A DNA stretch of 64,000 bases. It comes from Sphingomonas sp. CFBP 13720. Lineage in GTDB: Bacteria; Pseudomonadota; Alphaproteobacteria; Sphingomonadales; Sphingomonadaceae. Position numbers and translations under genes: made by a program. The notes below the pieces were generated by a model. That model was given only the letters and a program-made list of their open reading frames with translations, was not told the origin of the DNA and ran no database searches. Below are positions 1 through 9,615 of this stretch, piece by piece (position 1 is the stretch's first letter; each line of letters opens with the position of its first letter). The stretch is taken from positions 186,001-250,000 of the forward strand of contig NZ_JACYVA010000003.1 of assembly GCF_014842075.1 (NCBI RefSeq), read 5' to 3'.

Positions 1-1639
1 TATAGGCCGGACAGTCGTCGTACAGCGGCGTGGCCGCGAAATCGGACACGCCGTAAAAGCTGCTGTCGGACCGCGCGGTAAAGCGGTCGGTCAGCGTCCG
101 CGACAGCGACTGTCCCACCAGCGCGGCCTGCGCCGGATCGGACACGACAATGACCATGCCGTCCCGGTCGAACAGCAACAGGTTGGTGTACACCGTATAG
201 AGATCGTTGATCGTGCGCAGGATGGCGGTCAGATCGGCGCGGTCGGCATCGCTCGCGTGCGATTGCGACAGCACGTCGCGAAACCGGCCGGTAAGTGCCC
301 ACCAGCGACAATCATTGGCACGTTCGTACAGGTTGCGATCCATGATATCGATCGCGAGGCTGGCCGCCGCGCCGCAATCGGCGACGATCGCGCCCACCGC
401 CGTCTGGTTGAGCGACTGGATCGCGCCTGCGATGATCTGGCGCGTCCGCGCACCGGTCGCGCTGATTTCCGACAACAGCGTCCGCCGCGCCGCCGTCTGG
501 CTGTCGTCGCGCGCCGTTCCCCGCGACAATGCCAGCGCGCCGTTCCACACGATGCGGTCCAGTTCGGCCTGGATCGCATCGCCCCGCGCCGGGATCACAC
601 GCACCTCGTCGGCGAACAGGCCGCGATTGCCCGCGATCGCCCGATAGCGATCCGCGTCGAGCCGGATCGTCGCACCTTCGTCCTCGAATGCCACATCGAT
701 CGGCACCAGCGCACAGGCGCGCCATCCGGGACCGGTATAGCCCTGATAGCCATTGGTGTCGCGGGTCGCCGCGATATAGCGCCGGCCGCCATGGCGCACG
801 ATCTGATGCCGTTCGCGCGGATCGATCGACAGCCGACAACCCGGCGCCAGTTGCCCCCCGTCGCTGGTGGCAATCACCACCCCTTGCGCATCCAGTAGCG
901 TCAGGATCGTCCAGTCCTGCGGCGCGAGCAGGCGGGCGAAGATCCCGTCCAGCTCCGCTGTGAACCCGAACTGGAGCGCAAGGACGCCGACCGGCGGAGC
1001 GGCGGGCGCGGCCGGATCGGCGACGCGGTGGGCATAGATCAGCGCGGACCCGCCGCCCTGAACCAGATCGGAGCTGGCGAAACTTTCGACATAGGGGTCG
1101 AGGGTATCGATCGCACGGCGGACGAAGCCGTCGCCGATCGCGCCGGGCAGGCCGTCGGGGACCGCCGCCGCGCGGATGCGGCCATCGGTGCCGATCAGCA
1201 GGACGTTGTCGTAGACCGAATATTTCCGCCGATATTCGTCCAGTCGCGCGACGATCGCCGCCGTCGACGAAGACGGTTCGTCGGACAGGTACCGGAAGAT
1301 GTCCAGATCGGTGGCGAGGAACCCGATATCGGCGGTACGTTCGAACAGGTTGCGGATCACGATATCGACCGTGACCTGCGCCTTCGCACCCAGCGATGCG
1401 GCGACCTTGTCGAGGCTTCCCGCCGCCAGCGCGCCGACCAGCGTTCCGGTCAGCGACTCGAACTCCATGCGCGTCGCGTTCACGTCGGCGCCGATGTCGA
1501 CCACGCTGCTCATCACGTCGAGCATGTCCCAGCGGTATCCCAGCGCCGCCAGCGCTTCGCGATTCTCGTCGACGAACCGCATATGGGGAAGGACGGGGAC
1601 CAGTTCGTCTGCGACTTCGATCCCCCGGTACGTCGCCAT
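1..1639 (-). CDS. Cache-domain sensory protein, internally duplicated, C-terminus beyond window
   Basis: The reading frame stays open through the left edge, so 546 N-terminal residues are visible and the C-terminus is missing. Two homologous modules can be seen. Residues about 92-158 contain RNLFERTADIGFLAT followed by YSVYDNVLLIGTDGRI. Residues about 430-498 contain RNLYERANDCRWWAL followed by YTVYTNLLLFDRDGMV. This layout, a helix then a beta strand with a D-G turn, is typical of dCache ligand-binding modules. I see no signal peptide or membrane helix in the visible part, which is unusual because Cache domains normally lie outside the cytoplasm. The ATG is preceded by GGAAGGA with a 10-nt spacer; an in-frame ATG at 1669 is an alternative. 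Family relatives I recall end in CheW-like or other signalling domains, but that part cannot be seen here. It is divergent from the aldehyde oxidoreductase operon. Confidence 0.75.
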   Translation of the reverse strand, partial: MATYRGIEVADELVPVLPHMRFVDENREALAALGYRWDMLDVMSSVVDIGADVNATRMEFESLTGTLVGALAAGSLDKVAASLGAKAQVTVDIVIRNLFERTADIGFLATDLDIFRYLSDEPSSSTAAIVARLDEYRRKYSVYDNVLLIGTDGRIRAAAVPDGLPGAIGDGFVRRAIDTLDPYVESFASSDLVQGGGSALIYAHRVADPAAPAAPPVGVLALQFGFTAELDGIFARLLAPQDWTILTLLDAQGVVIATSDGGQLAPGCRLSIDPRERHQIVRHGGRRYIAATRDTNGYQGYTGPGWRACALVPIDVAFEDEGATIRLDADRYRAIAGNRGLFADEVRVIPARGDAIQAELDRIVWNGALALSRGTARDDSQTAARRTLLSEISATGARTRQIIAGAIQSLNQTAVGAIVADCGAAASLAIDIMDRNLYERANDCRWWALTGRFRDVLSQSHASDADRADLTAILRTINDLYTVYTNLLLFDRDGMVIVVSDPAQAALVGQSLSRTLTDRFTARSDSSFYGVSDFAATPLYDDCPAY

Positions 1640-1913
1640 TCCCGCCCGATCCTTCCGGCCCCAAGCCATTCGTCCGCATCGGTGCAGACCCCACAATCAT
1701 AGGACGGGACCGGCGTCGTTCGTGCGACGGCGGCCGCTATTTAACCGTTGGACGCATATTCGAATGCGGCCCGTGGCGCATGCGCGCGATCGTTTGCGTA
1801 CCGCGCAAGCCGCCGATGCCACCAAAGCGCGAACGATGCGTTATCGCATCTTGCCCGGCCGCCCGACGCCCGGCACGATCGGTTCCGATACGTCCCCATT
1901 CAAGGATTCTGCC
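1640..1913. promoter_or_regulatory. Divergent intergenic region between Cache protein and paoABC-like operon
   Basis: About 270 bases separate two divergent starts, so promoters for both should lie here. The only structure I can point to is the imperfect inverted repeat CGCAT-attcga-ATGCG near 1753-1768. The paoA start at 1914 is preceded by AAGGA with a 7-nt spacer. No gene is visible. Confidence 0.4.
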
Positions 1914-2549
1914 ATGCCCCTTCCCGGCGACCTCGAAGTTTCGCGGCGCGGCGTTCTCGTCGGCGGCGCGGCATCGGCATCGCTTGCCGCCGTGCCGCTG
2001 GCCGCTGCCGCACAGGGCGCGCCGCAGCCGGCCCCGGTAACGATGGACGTGACGTTCGACGTCAACGGACAGCGCCGCGCACTAACGGTCGACACGCGCA
2101 CGACGCTGCTCGATGCGCTGCGCGAGACGCTCAAGCTGACCGGCACCAAGAAAGGCTGCGACCACGGACAGTGCGGCGCATGCACCGTGCTGGTCGATGG
2201 CAAGCGGATCAACAGCTGCCTGACGCTGGCCGTGATGCACGAGGGCGACCGGATCACCACGATCGAGGGGCTGGGCACGCCCGAAAAGCTGCATCCGATG
2301 CAGAGCGCCTTCGTACGGCACGACGGGTATCAGTGCGGATATTGCACGCCGGGGCAGATATGTTCGGCGGTGGCGGTGCTGGACGAGATCCGCGCCGGCA
2401 TCCCCAGCCATGCGACCGCCGACCTGTCGGCGCGTCCGCGCGCGACGACGGAGGAAATGCGCGAGCGGATGAGCGGCAACATCTGTCGTTGCGGCGCCTA
2501 TTCCAACATCGTCGACGCGATGACCGACGTCGCGGGAGCACGTGCATGA
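1914..2549 (+). CDS. paoA: Periplasmic aldehyde oxidoreductase, 2Fe-2S subunit (PaoA-like, TAT signal)
   Basis: Iron-sulfur subunit (211 aa) of a three-subunit xanthine oxidase-family molybdenum enzyme that oxidises aldehydes to acids. The N-terminus carries a twin-arginine signal (SRRGVLVGG, then a hydrophobic stretch ending AAAAQG), so the assembled enzyme should be exported folded, as for E. coli PaoABC. The plant-type 2Fe-2S motif [20 protein letters not shown] and the second cluster motifs CGYCTPGQ and GNICRCGAY are intact. The start is supported by AAGGA 7 nt upstream. Its TGA overlaps the next start (ATGA), indicating translational coupling. The substrate cannot be read from the sequence. 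A paralogue without the signal peptide lies at 16911. Confidence 0.93.
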   Translation: MPLPGDLEVSRRGVLVGGAASASLAAVPLAAAAQGAPQPAPVTMDVTFDVNGQRRALTVDTRTTLLDALRETLKLTGTKKGCDHGQCGACTVLVDGKRINSCLTLAVMHEGDRITTIEGLGTPEKLHPMQSAFVRHDGYQCGYCTPGQICSAVAVLDEIRAGIPSHATADLSARPRATTEEMRERMSGNICRCGAYSNIVDAMTDVAGARA

Positions 2550-3496
2550 GAGCCTTCAGCTACGAACGCGCCACATCCCCCGCGCAGGCGGCGGCGGCCG
2601 TCGCATCGCGGCCCGGCGCGCGCTTCATCGCGGGCGGCACCAACCTGCTCGACCTGATGAAGCTGGAAATCGAAACGCCGACGCATCTGGTCGATATCGG
2701 CGAACTGGGCCTGAACAGGGTCGAACGGACCGGCGATGGCGGGCTGCGCATCGGCGCGTTGGTCAGCAACACCGATCTGGCGAGCAACGACCGGGTGCGG
2801 CGCGATTACGGCGTGCTGACCCGCGCGATCGTCGCAGGGGCCAGCGGACAGTTGCGCAACAAGGCGACGACGGCGGGCAACCTGTTGCAACGCACGCGCT
2901 GCCCATATTTCTACGATACGGATCAGGCGTGCAACAAGCGCCGGGCGGGGTCGGGCTGTGCCGCGATCGGCGGGTACAGCCGGCAACTGGCGGTGATCGG
3001 CACCAGCGATCATTGTATCGCGACCTATCCCGGCGACATGGCGGTGGCGCTGCGCGTGCTGGACGCGAAGGTCGAGACGGTCGACGCGGCAGGCGCGACG
3101 CGCGCGATCCCGGTCGGCGAGTTCCACCGCCTGCCCGGCGACCGGCCCGACGTGGATACGGTGCTGACGCCCGGCGAGCTCATCACCGCTGTCACCCTGC
3201 CCCGCCCCGTGTCGGGCACGCATGTCTATCGCAAGGTGCGCGACCGCGCGTCCTATGCCTTCGCGCTGGTCTCGGTCGCCGCGATCGTGCGGCGCGACGG
3301 CAGCGGGCAGATCGCGATCGGCGGCATCGCGCCCCGTCCGTGGCGGATCGAGGCGGCGGAAGCGCAACTGCCCAAGGGGGCGAAGGCGGTGACCACCACG
3401 CTGCTGGCCGATGCGCGCCCGACCGCCGACAATGCGTTCAAGATACCGCTGGTCGAGCGTACGCTTGCCGCGGTCCTCGCTGAAACCAAGGGGTAA
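2546..3496 (+). CDS. paoB: Aldehyde oxidoreductase FAD-binding subunit (PaoB-like)
   Basis: Middle electron-transfer subunit (316 aa) of the molybdenum aldehyde oxidoreductase, passing electrons between the iron-sulfur clusters and FAD. FAD-binding loops of the CO-dehydrogenase flavoprotein type are visible: [13 protein letters not shown] near residue 27 and [19 protein letters not shown] near residue 98. The cysteines in [21 protein letters not shown] and DHCIAT match the extra 4Fe-4S cluster known in PaoB and in the 4-hydroxybenzoyl-CoA reductase beta subunit. The start lies within the ATGA overlap with paoA, and three bases separate the stop from paoC. There is no signal of its own; it presumably rides out with PaoA through the TAT system. 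Confidence 0.92.
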   Translation: MRAFSYERATSPAQAAAAVASRPGARFIAGGTNLLDLMKLEIETPTHLVDIGELGLNRVERTGDGGLRIGALVSNTDLASNDRVRRDYGVLTRAIVAGASGQLRNKATTAGNLLQRTRCPYFYDTDQACNKRRAGSGCAAIGGYSRQLAVIGTSDHCIATYPGDMAVALRVLDAKVETVDAAGATRAIPVGEFHRLPGDRPDVDTVLTPGELITAVTLPRPVSGTHVYRKVRDRASYAFALVSVAAIVRRDGSGQIAIGGIAPRPWRIEAAEAQLPKGAKAVTTTLLADARPTADNAFKIPLVERTLAAVLAETKG

Positions 3497-3499
3497 GCC

Positions 3500-5713
3500 A
3501 TGAAGTTCGACTCCCCCGCCGGGAAGAACCCGATCGACCGGATGCAGGTGATTGGCAAGCCGACCGATCGCATCGACGGCAAGTTCAAGACCACCGGCAC
3601 CGCACCCTATGCCTATGAGCGCCACGATCAGGTCGCCGACCCCGCCTATGGCTATATCGTCGGCGCGGGCATCGCCAAGGGGCGGATCAACGCGATCGAC
3701 ATGGCCGATGCCCGCCGCGCGCCGGGCGTGCTGGCGATCGTCACCGCCGCCAATGCGGGCAAGCTGACGAAGGGCAGCTTCAATACCGCCAAGCTGCTGG
3801 GCGGGCCGGAGGTCGACCATTATCATCAGGCCGTCGCGCTGGTCGTCGCCGCCACGTTCGAACAGGCGCGCGCCGCCGCCAAGCTGATCCGCATCGACTA
3901 TGCCCGCGGCAAGGGCCGGTTCGATCTGGCCGAAGCGCTCAAGACCGCACCGCTGGAAGGCGCGAACAGTGGCGAGGGCAGCGCCGCGCCGCCGATCGAC
4001 CGGGTCGGCGATTTCGATGCCGCCTATGCCGCCGCACCGGTCAAGCTGGACGCCGAATATACCACGCCCGATCACAGCCATGCGATGATGGAGCCGCACG
4101 CGTCCACCGCGCGGTGGGACGGCGACGAACTGACGTTGTGGACGTCGAACCAGATGATCGATTGGGGTCGCGGCGACGTGGCCAAGACGCTGGGCATCCC
4201 GAAGGAAAAGGTGCGGCTCGATTCGCCCTATATCGGCGGCGGATTCGGCGGAAAGCTGTTCGTGCGGGCCGACGCGATCCTTGCGGCGCTGGGCGCGAAG
4301 GCGGCGGGACGGCCGGTCAAGGTCGCGTTGCAGCGTCCGCTCATCATCAACAACACTACGCATCGCCCGGCGACCGTGCAGCGCATTCGCATCGGTGCGA
4401 CGCCCGACGGCACGATCACCGCGATCGCGCATGAAAGCGGGTCGGGCGACCTGCCCGGCGGCGGACCGGAAACGGCAGTGGCGCAGACCAAGCTGTTATA
4501 CGCCGGCGCCAACCGGTTGACCGCGATGCGGCTGGCGGTGCTCGACCTGCCCGAAGGCAATGCGATGCGCGCACCGGGCGAGGCACCCGGACTGATGGCG
4601 CTGGAAATCGCGATGGACGAGATGGCGGAGAAGCTGAAGCTCGACCCCATCGAGTTCCGCATCCGCAACGACACGCAGGTCGATCCCGAAAAGCCCGACC
4701 GTCCGTTTTCGCAACGGCAGCTGGTGCGGTGTCTGCGCGAGGGTGCGGAGCGGTTCGGTTGGACGGCACGGCGCGAACCGCGCGCAGTGCGACAGGGCCG
4801 CTGGTTCGTCGGCATGGGCGTGGCGGCGGCGTTCCGCAACAATATGCTGATGCAGTCGGCGGCGCGCGTACGGCTGGAAACCGACGGGCGGCTGACGGTG
4901 GAAACCGACATGACCGATATCGGCACCGGCACCTATACCATCCTTGCCCAGACGGCGGCGGAGATGATGGGGGTCGGGCTGGACCGGGTCACCGTCCGGC
5001 TGGGCGACAGCCGCTTTCCGGTGTCGGCCGGATCGGGCGGGCAATGGGGCGCCGCCAATTCGACGGCGGGCGTCTATGCCGCCTGCGTCAAGCTGCGCGA
5101 GGCGGTGGCGGCCAAGCTGGGCCTGACCGGCGACGTCGATTTCATCGGCGGGCAGGTGACGGCGGGCGGACGCAGCGTGCCGCTGACCGATGCCGCGCGC
5201 GGCGCGCCGATCGTCGGCGAGGACAAGATCGAATATGGCAAGATCGCCGAACGCGCGCAGCAATCGACGTTCGCGGGGCATTTCTGCGAAGTCGGCGTCG
5301 ATGCCTTTACCGGTGAGACACGCATCCGCCGCATGCTGGCGGTGTGTGCCGCGGGGCGCATCCTGAACCCCAAATCCGCGCGCAGCCAGGTGATCGGCGG
5401 CATGACGATGGGCGCGGGCGCGGCGTTGATGGAGGATCTGGCGGTCGACAAGCGCTTCGGTTTCTTCGTCAATCACGACCTTGCTGGATATGAGGTGCCG
5501 GTCCATGCCGACATTCCGCATCAGGAGGTCGTGTTCCTCGACGAAGCCGACGCCTATTCCACGCCGATGAAGGCGAAGGGCGTGGGCGAACTGGGTATTT
5601 GCGGCGTCGGCGGCGCGGTGGCCAACGCGATCTACAATGCATGCGGCGTGCGCGTGCGCGACTATCCGATCACGCTCGACAAGCTGTTGGGCCAGTTGCC
5701 CGCGGTGGCGTGA
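3500..5713 (+). CDS. paoC: Aldehyde oxidoreductase molybdenum-binding subunit (PaoC-like)
   Basis: Catalytic subunit (737 aa) of the xanthine oxidase family, expected to bind molybdopterin cytosine dinucleotide. The cofactor loop GGGFGGKL (near residue 247), [18 protein letters not shown] and the C-terminal GVGELGICGVGG are present. In the last motif, Glu near residue 696 corresponds to the catalytic base. Length is normal for PaoC-type subunits, which are shorter than monomeric xanthine dehydrogenases. AAGGGG precedes the ATG. This is the third gene of a tight operon and is followed after two bases by S-formylglutathione hydrolase. No PaoD/XdhC-like cofactor-insertion chaperone is encoded nearby, so one would have to be supplied from elsewhere. 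Confidence 0.92.
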   Translation: MKFDSPAGKNPIDRMQVIGKPTDRIDGKFKTTGTAPYAYERHDQVADPAYGYIVGAGIAKGRINAIDMADARRAPGVLAIVTAANAGKLTKGSFNTAKLLGGPEVDHYHQAVALVVAATFEQARAAAKLIRIDYARGKGRFDLAEALKTAPLEGANSGEGSAAPPIDRVGDFDAAYAAAPVKLDAEYTTPDHSHAMMEPHASTARWDGDELTLWTSNQMIDWGRGDVAKTLGIPKEKVRLDSPYIGGGFGGKLFVRADAILAALGAKAAGRPVKVALQRPLIINNTTHRPATVQRIRIGATPDGTITAIAHESGSGDLPGGGPETAVAQTKLLYAGANRLTAMRLAVLDLPEGNAMRAPGEAPGLMALEIAMDEMAEKLKLDPIEFRIRNDTQVDPEKPDRPFSQRQLVRCLREGAERFGWTARREPRAVRQGRWFVGMGVAAAFRNNMLMQSAARVRLETDGRLTVETDMTDIGTGTYTILAQTAAEMMGVGLDRVTVRLGDSRFPVSAGSGGQWGAANSTAGVYAACVKLREAVAAKLGLTGDVDFIGGQVTAGGRSVPLTDAARGAPIVGEDKIEYGKIAERAQQSTFAGHFCEVGVDAFTGETRIRRMLAVCAAGRILNPKSARSQVIGGMTMGAGAALMEDLAVDKRFGFFVNHDLAGYEVPVHADIPHQEVVFLDEADAYSTPMKAKGVGELGICGVGGAVANAIYNACGVRVRDYPITLDKLLGQLPAVA

Positions 5714-5715
5714 CG

Positions 5716-6561
5716 ATGACGATGCAGACGATCTCCACCGCGCGCGCGTTCGGCGGAACGCAGGGCGTGTTCTCGCACCCGTCGACGGCGACCGGCACTG
5801 CCATGACCTTTGCCGTCTATGTCCCGCCGCTGCCGAAGGGCCAGCGCGCGCCGGTGCTGTGGTATCTGTCGGGACTGACCTGCACCCATGCGAACGTCAC
5901 GGACAAGGGCGAGTATCGCCGCGCCTGCGCCGAACGCGGCATCGCGTTCATCGCCCCCGACACGTCGCCGCGTGGCGACGACGTTCCCGATGCCCCGGAC
6001 AAGGCATGGGATTTCGGGCTGGGTGCAGGCTTCTATGTCGATGCGACCGAAGACCCGTGGCAGCCGCATTATCGCATGCGCTCCTATGTCGAAGACGAGT
6101 TGCCCGCGCTGATCGCGGCGGAGTTTCCCATGCTCGACCTGTCGCGTCAGTCGATCATGGGCCATTCGATGGGCGGGCATGGCGCGCTCACGCTGGCGCT
6201 GCGTAATCCCGACCGGTTCCGGTCGGTATCGGCCTTCGCCCCGATCGTCGCGCCGTCCCAGGTGCCGTGGGGCAAAAAGGCGCTGGGCGGATATCTGGGC
6301 GCGGATCGTTCGGCGTGGCGCGGTGCGGATGCGGTCGCGATGATCGAGGACGGTATGCGGGTGCCCGCGATACTGGTCGATCAGGGGGATGCCGACCCGT
6401 TCCTTGCCGAACAGCTTCGCCCGCAACTGCTGGCGGCGGCCTGTGCGGATGCGGGCATCGACCTGACGCTGCGGATGCAGCCGGGGTACGATCACAGCTA
6501 TTACTGCATCGCGACGTTCATGGCGGATCATGTCGCATGGCATGCCGACCGGCTGGGATAG
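5716..6561 (+). CDS. fghA: S-formylglutathione hydrolase
   Basis: Alpha/beta-hydrolase of the esterase D family (281 aa) that hydrolyses S-formylglutathione to formate and glutathione, the last step of glutathione-dependent formaldehyde oxidation in the cytosol. The nucleophile elbow GHSMGGHGA (Ser near residue 151), the acid region VDQGDADPF and the catalytic His in GYDHSYYCI are present, as is the family N-terminal LWYLSGLTCTHAN. It starts two bases after paoC, so it is probably co-transcribed with the exported aldehyde oxidoreductase, which fits a shared role in aldehyde removal. An alternative ATG lies two codons further in. No glutathione-dependent formaldehyde dehydrogenase gene is nearby. 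Confidence 0.93.
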   Translation: MTMQTISTARAFGGTQGVFSHPSTATGTAMTFAVYVPPLPKGQRAPVLWYLSGLTCTHANVTDKGEYRRACAERGIAFIAPDTSPRGDDVPDAPDKAWDFGLGAGFYVDATEDPWQPHYRMRSYVEDELPALIAAEFPMLDLSRQSIMGHSMGGHGALTLALRNPDRFRSVSAFAPIVAPSQVPWGKKALGGYLGADRSAWRGADAVAMIEDGMRVPAILVDQGDADPFLAEQLRPQLLAAACADAGIDLTLRMQPGYDHSYYCIATFMADHVAWHADRLG

Positions 6562-6784
6562 CTCACGAGCGTCCGGGGCGGTCTTCAGCGAAGTTGCGCT
6601 GCCTTCGCCGGGCCTCGCCGGGTCCCTGCCTGGCGGGGCGGTGGCTTCGGTCCGTTCCGGCGTTCTGGCCCCGCGCGACGAACGGGACGCTCCCGCGTTC
6701 CGGTGGAGCCGCCCGAACGGGAACCGTTGCGAGGGCGACCGACGCAGGCGCAATAACCCATATCGCCGGCCCCTGAAACGAAAC
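6562..6784. other. Intergenic region between convergent fghA and sdhA
   Basis: About 220 bases with no coding region I would support. It contains only G+C-rich sequence with short self-complementary stretches around 6600-6660. The open frames crossing it lack ribosome binding sites and recognisable products. The strong terminator hairpin begins at 6785. Confidence 0.4.
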
Positions 6785-6812
6785 GGGCGACCGGTCCGAA
6801 AACCGGTCGCCC
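6785..6812 (-). terminator. Perfect 11-bp hairpin terminator of sdhCDA
   Basis: GGGCGACCGGT and ACCGGTCGCCC form a perfect 11-bp stem around the loop CCGAAA. It lies 25 bases past the sdhA stop. Read on the minus strand it is followed by the T-rich stretch GTTTCGTTTC, as expected for an intrinsic terminator. It may also stop transcripts arriving from fghA. Confidence 0.75.
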
Positions 6813-6836
6813 GCGTGTGTCGTTCCGAAGACCGGA

Positions 6837-8642
6837 TCAGTAGACCCGCTTCTTCGGCTTGATATATTCCGCCTCGTCGGTGAGCGTATAGTCGTGCACC
6901 GGGCGATAATCGATCGCAGTGGTGCCGAGCGTCCCGCCCCAGCCGGTGAATGTGGCGATCGTGTGCTTCATCCAGTTGGCGTCATCGCGATCGGGGAAAT
7001 CCTCGTTCACGTGCGCGCCACGGCTTTCCTTGCGGTTTTGCGCCGATCGCATCGTCACCACCGCCTGCGCCAGCAGATTGTCGAGTTCGAGCGTTTCAAC
7101 CAGATCGGTGTTCCAGATCAGCGAGCGATCGGTAACCTGCACGTCGGCGAGCGAGGCATAGATCGCCTCCATCCGCGTCACGCCTTCGTCGAGCAGCGCA
7201 TTGTCGCGGAACACCGCGCAATGCTTCTGCATCGTCTTCTGCATTTCCAGCCGGATATGCGCCGTCGGACGGTTGCCCGCCGCGTTGCGGAATCGGTCGA
7301 GCCGCGCCAGCGCCAGATCGGCCGAGCCTTCGGGCAGCGGCTTGTGCGGCGTGTTGGGCTTCAACACTTCCTTGAGCCGCAGCCCGGTCGCGCGACCGAA
7401 CACGACCAGATCGATCAGCGAGTTCGATCCGAGGCGGTTGGCGCCATGGACCGAAACGCAGGCCGCCTCACCCACCGCGAACAGGCCGGGGACGATCGCA
7501 TCGGCATCGTCGCCGCGCCGGGTGACGACCTCGCCATGATAGTTGGTCGGGATACCGCCCATATTGTAATGGACCGTCGGCGTGACCGGCAGCGGCTGGC
7601 GCGTCAGGTCGACACCGGCGAAGATCTTGCCGGTTTCGGTGATTCCGGGCAGGCGTTCGGCCAGTACCTTCGGATCGATATGATCGAGGTGCAGGAAGAT
7701 GTGGTCGCCGTCCTTGCCGACGCCGCGTCCCTCGCGCATTTCCATTGCCATCGACCGCGACACGACGTCACGCGACGCCAGATCCTTGGCCGACGGGGCA
7801 TAGCGTTCCATGAAACGCTCGCCATCCTTGTTGGTCAGATACCCGCCTTCGCCGCGCGCACCCTCGGTGATCAGCACGCCCGCGCCGTAGATGCCGGTCG
7901 GGTGGAACTGCACGAATTCCATGTCCTGCAGCGGCAGGCCGGCGCGCAGCACCATCGCATTGCCGTCGCCGGTGCAGGTGTGCGCCGAGGTGGCGGAGAA
8001 ATAGCAGCGGCCATAGCCGCCGGTCGCCAGCACCACGGCATGCGCGCGGAACCGGTGGATCGACCCGTCTTCCATACACAGCGCGATGACGCCGCGGCAC
8101 ACGCCGTCCTCCATGATGAGGTCGAGCGCGAAATATTCGATGAAGAAGGTCGCGTCGTGCTTCAACGACTGCTGGTACAGCGCATGCAGCATCGCGTGGC
8201 CGGTGCGGTCGGCGGCGGCGCAGGTGCGCTGGACCGGCGGGCCTTCGCCCATATTCTGCATGTGGCCGCCGAACGGACGCTGATAGATCGTCCCGTCCTC
8301 GTTCCGGCTGAACGGCACGCCGGCATGTTCCAGCTCGATCACCGCCTGCGGCGCTTCGCGCACCATATATTCGATCGCGTCCTGATCGCCGAGCCAGTCG
8401 GACCCCTTGACGGTATCGTACATGTGCCACGACCAGTGGTCGGGCGAATTGTTGCCGAGCGAGGCGGCGATGCCGCCCTGTGCGGCGACGGTGTGCGACC
8501 GGGTCGGGAACACCTTGGTGATGCAGGCGGTCTTCAACCCCGCTTCGGCGATGCCCATCGTCGCGCGCAGGCCGGAGCCGCCCGCACCGACGACGATCGC
8601 GTCATAGCTGTGGTCGATGATCTTGTACGAGTCGGCAGCCAT
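6837..8642 (-). CDS. sdhA: Succinate dehydrogenase flavoprotein subunit
   Basis: Catalytic subunit (601 aa) of respiratory complex II, oxidising succinate to fumarate on the cytoplasmic face of the inner membrane. The N-terminal dinucleotide-binding motif [11 protein letters not shown] is followed by SHTVAAQGG, whose His near residue 50 is the covalent FAD attachment site. Substrate-site motifs HPTGIYGAG and ARGEGGYL are present, and the C-terminal domain is full length. The start ATG shares one base with the sdhD stop (TAATG), so translation is coupled. sdhB is not in this operon; it lies at 20828 on the other strand. Confidence 0.97.
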   Translation of the reverse strand: MAADSYKIIDHSYDAIVVGAGGSGLRATMGIAEAGLKTACITKVFPTRSHTVAAQGGIAASLGNNSPDHWSWHMYDTVKGSDWLGDQDAIEYMVREAPQAVIELEHAGVPFSRNEDGTIYQRPFGGHMQNMGEGPPVQRTCAAADRTGHAMLHALYQQSLKHDATFFIEYFALDLIMEDGVCRGVIALCMEDGSIHRFRAHAVVLATGGYGRCYFSATSAHTCTGDGNAMVLRAGLPLQDMEFVQFHPTGIYGAGVLITEGARGEGGYLTNKDGERFMERYAPSAKDLASRDVVSRSMAMEMREGRGVGKDGDHIFLHLDHIDPKVLAERLPGITETGKIFAGVDLTRQPLPVTPTVHYNMGGIPTNYHGEVVTRRGDDADAIVPGLFAVGEAACVSVHGANRLGSNSLIDLVVFGRATGLRLKEVLKPNTPHKPLPEGSADLALARLDRFRNAAGNRPTAHIRLEMQKTMQKHCAVFRDNALLDEGVTRMEAIYASLADVQVTDRSLIWNTDLVETLELDNLLAQAVVTMRSAQNRKESRGAHVNEDFPDRDDANWMKHTIATFTGWGGTLGTTAIDYRPVHDYTLTDEAEYIKPKKRVY

Positions 8643-9028
8643 TATGCGGGAGTCCCGGTGAAGGCGATACGAAGGATCGAGAAGGCGGCGAACAGCCACC
8701 CGCCGCCATAGACGAGCTGGAGCAGGATCATCAGCACGACGCGCGTTTCGTCATGCTGGTAATCCTCGATCACCGTCTGCAGGCCGATCTTGGCGTGATA
8801 GAAGACCGAACTGACCAGCAGCAGCATCGGCACCGCCGCCCATGCCGACGACAGCCATGCGAAGACGGTGTCATAGTCCCATGCCGGCAGCATCGCGAGC
8901 GAGAAGACGAACCACAGCATCAGGAGCAGGTTCGATGCCGCCGTCAGCCGTTGATACCAGAAATGATGCGATCCGGTCTTGGCGGACCCGAGGCCGCGGA
9001 CGCGACCGATGCTCGTACCGTTGCCCAT
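8642..9028 (-). CDS. sdhD: Succinate dehydrogenase membrane anchor subunit
   Basis: Small hydrophobic anchor (128 aa) that, with SdhC, holds the heme b and ubiquinone site of complex II. Three membrane helices are visible at about residues 26-48, 58-78 and 95-118. [14 protein letters not shown] in the second helix matches the family's heme-ligand His and the downstream Asp-Tyr of the quinone site. The ATG overlaps the sdhC stop (TGATG), which favours this start over an in-frame one ten codons upstream inside sdhC. Confidence 0.93.
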   Translation of the reverse strand: MGNGTSIGRVRGLGSAKTGSHHFWYQRLTAASNLLLMLWFVFSLAMLPAWDYDTVFAWLSSAWAAVPMLLLVSSVFYHAKIGLQTVIEDYQHDETRVVLMILLQLVYGGGWLFAAFSILRIAFTGTPA

Positions 9029-9438
9029 CAGGCTTTCCCCACCAGCAGCCACGTCCACAATGCGATCGTCGCGATCACCGCGAACACGATCGTCCCGATC
9101 GCGCCCCGGCGGTTGCGGCGCAGTTCATAGCCCGCGCCGACATCGAGGACGAAGTGGCGCATGCCCGTTCCCATATGCTGGAACAGCACATAGGTGAAAC
9201 CAATGCCGAACAGATAGCCGAGCGGCGCCCATTCGCCGGTGAACCACGACAGGAAGCGCGCATAGCTGTCCTCGCCTCCCGCGATCGCGGCGAGCCACCA
9301 TGCCAGCAGCGCAAGGCCGACCGTGCCCATGGCGACGCCGGTCGCACGGTGCAGGATCGACACCAGCATGTGCGGCCCCCACCGCCAAATCTGGAGATGC
9401 GGTGAAAGAGGACGGGATTTCGGACGAACACTAGCCAA
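9028..9438 (-). CDS. sdhC: Succinate dehydrogenase cytochrome b556 subunit (TTG start)
   Basis: Membrane subunit (136 aa) of complex II that carries heme b with SdhD. The family motifs ILHRATGVAMG and HMGTGMRHFVLD (heme-ligand region) are present, with three membrane helices at about residues 27-50, 70-90 and 112-133. The only upstream start codon compatible with a full-length protein is TTG at 9438. It is preceded by GGAAGGAAG at a 6-nt spacer, so TTG initiation is well supported. This is the first gene of sdhCDA. Confidence 0.93.
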   Translation of the reverse strand: MASVRPKSRPLSPHLQIWRWGPHMLVSILHRATGVAMGTVGLALLAWWLAAIAGGEDSYARFLSWFTGEWAPLGYLFGIGFTYVLFQHMGTGMRHFVLDVGAGYELRRNRRGAIGTIVFAVIATIALWTWLLVGKA

Positions 9439-9615
9439 GTCGGGCTTCCTTCCAGCGGATGCGGTCTATCTACGCCCCCCTTGCTGCGATGCAAGGGGCG
9501 GCGGCGCGGGTTTCGGCCCTCAAGGGGCTGGTCAACCCATAGTTAAGACCTTTTGCATAAGCCGGACGGCGAAGCGTCGATGCCGGACCACAGGCGGTCC
9601 ATCGGCCGAATCGAC

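Noticed and set aside
312-1700. 462-residue minus-strand frame at the left edge
   Set aside because: The neighbouring minus-strand frame, open through the window edge, encodes the Cache modules; this one is its Arg/Gly-rich shadow.
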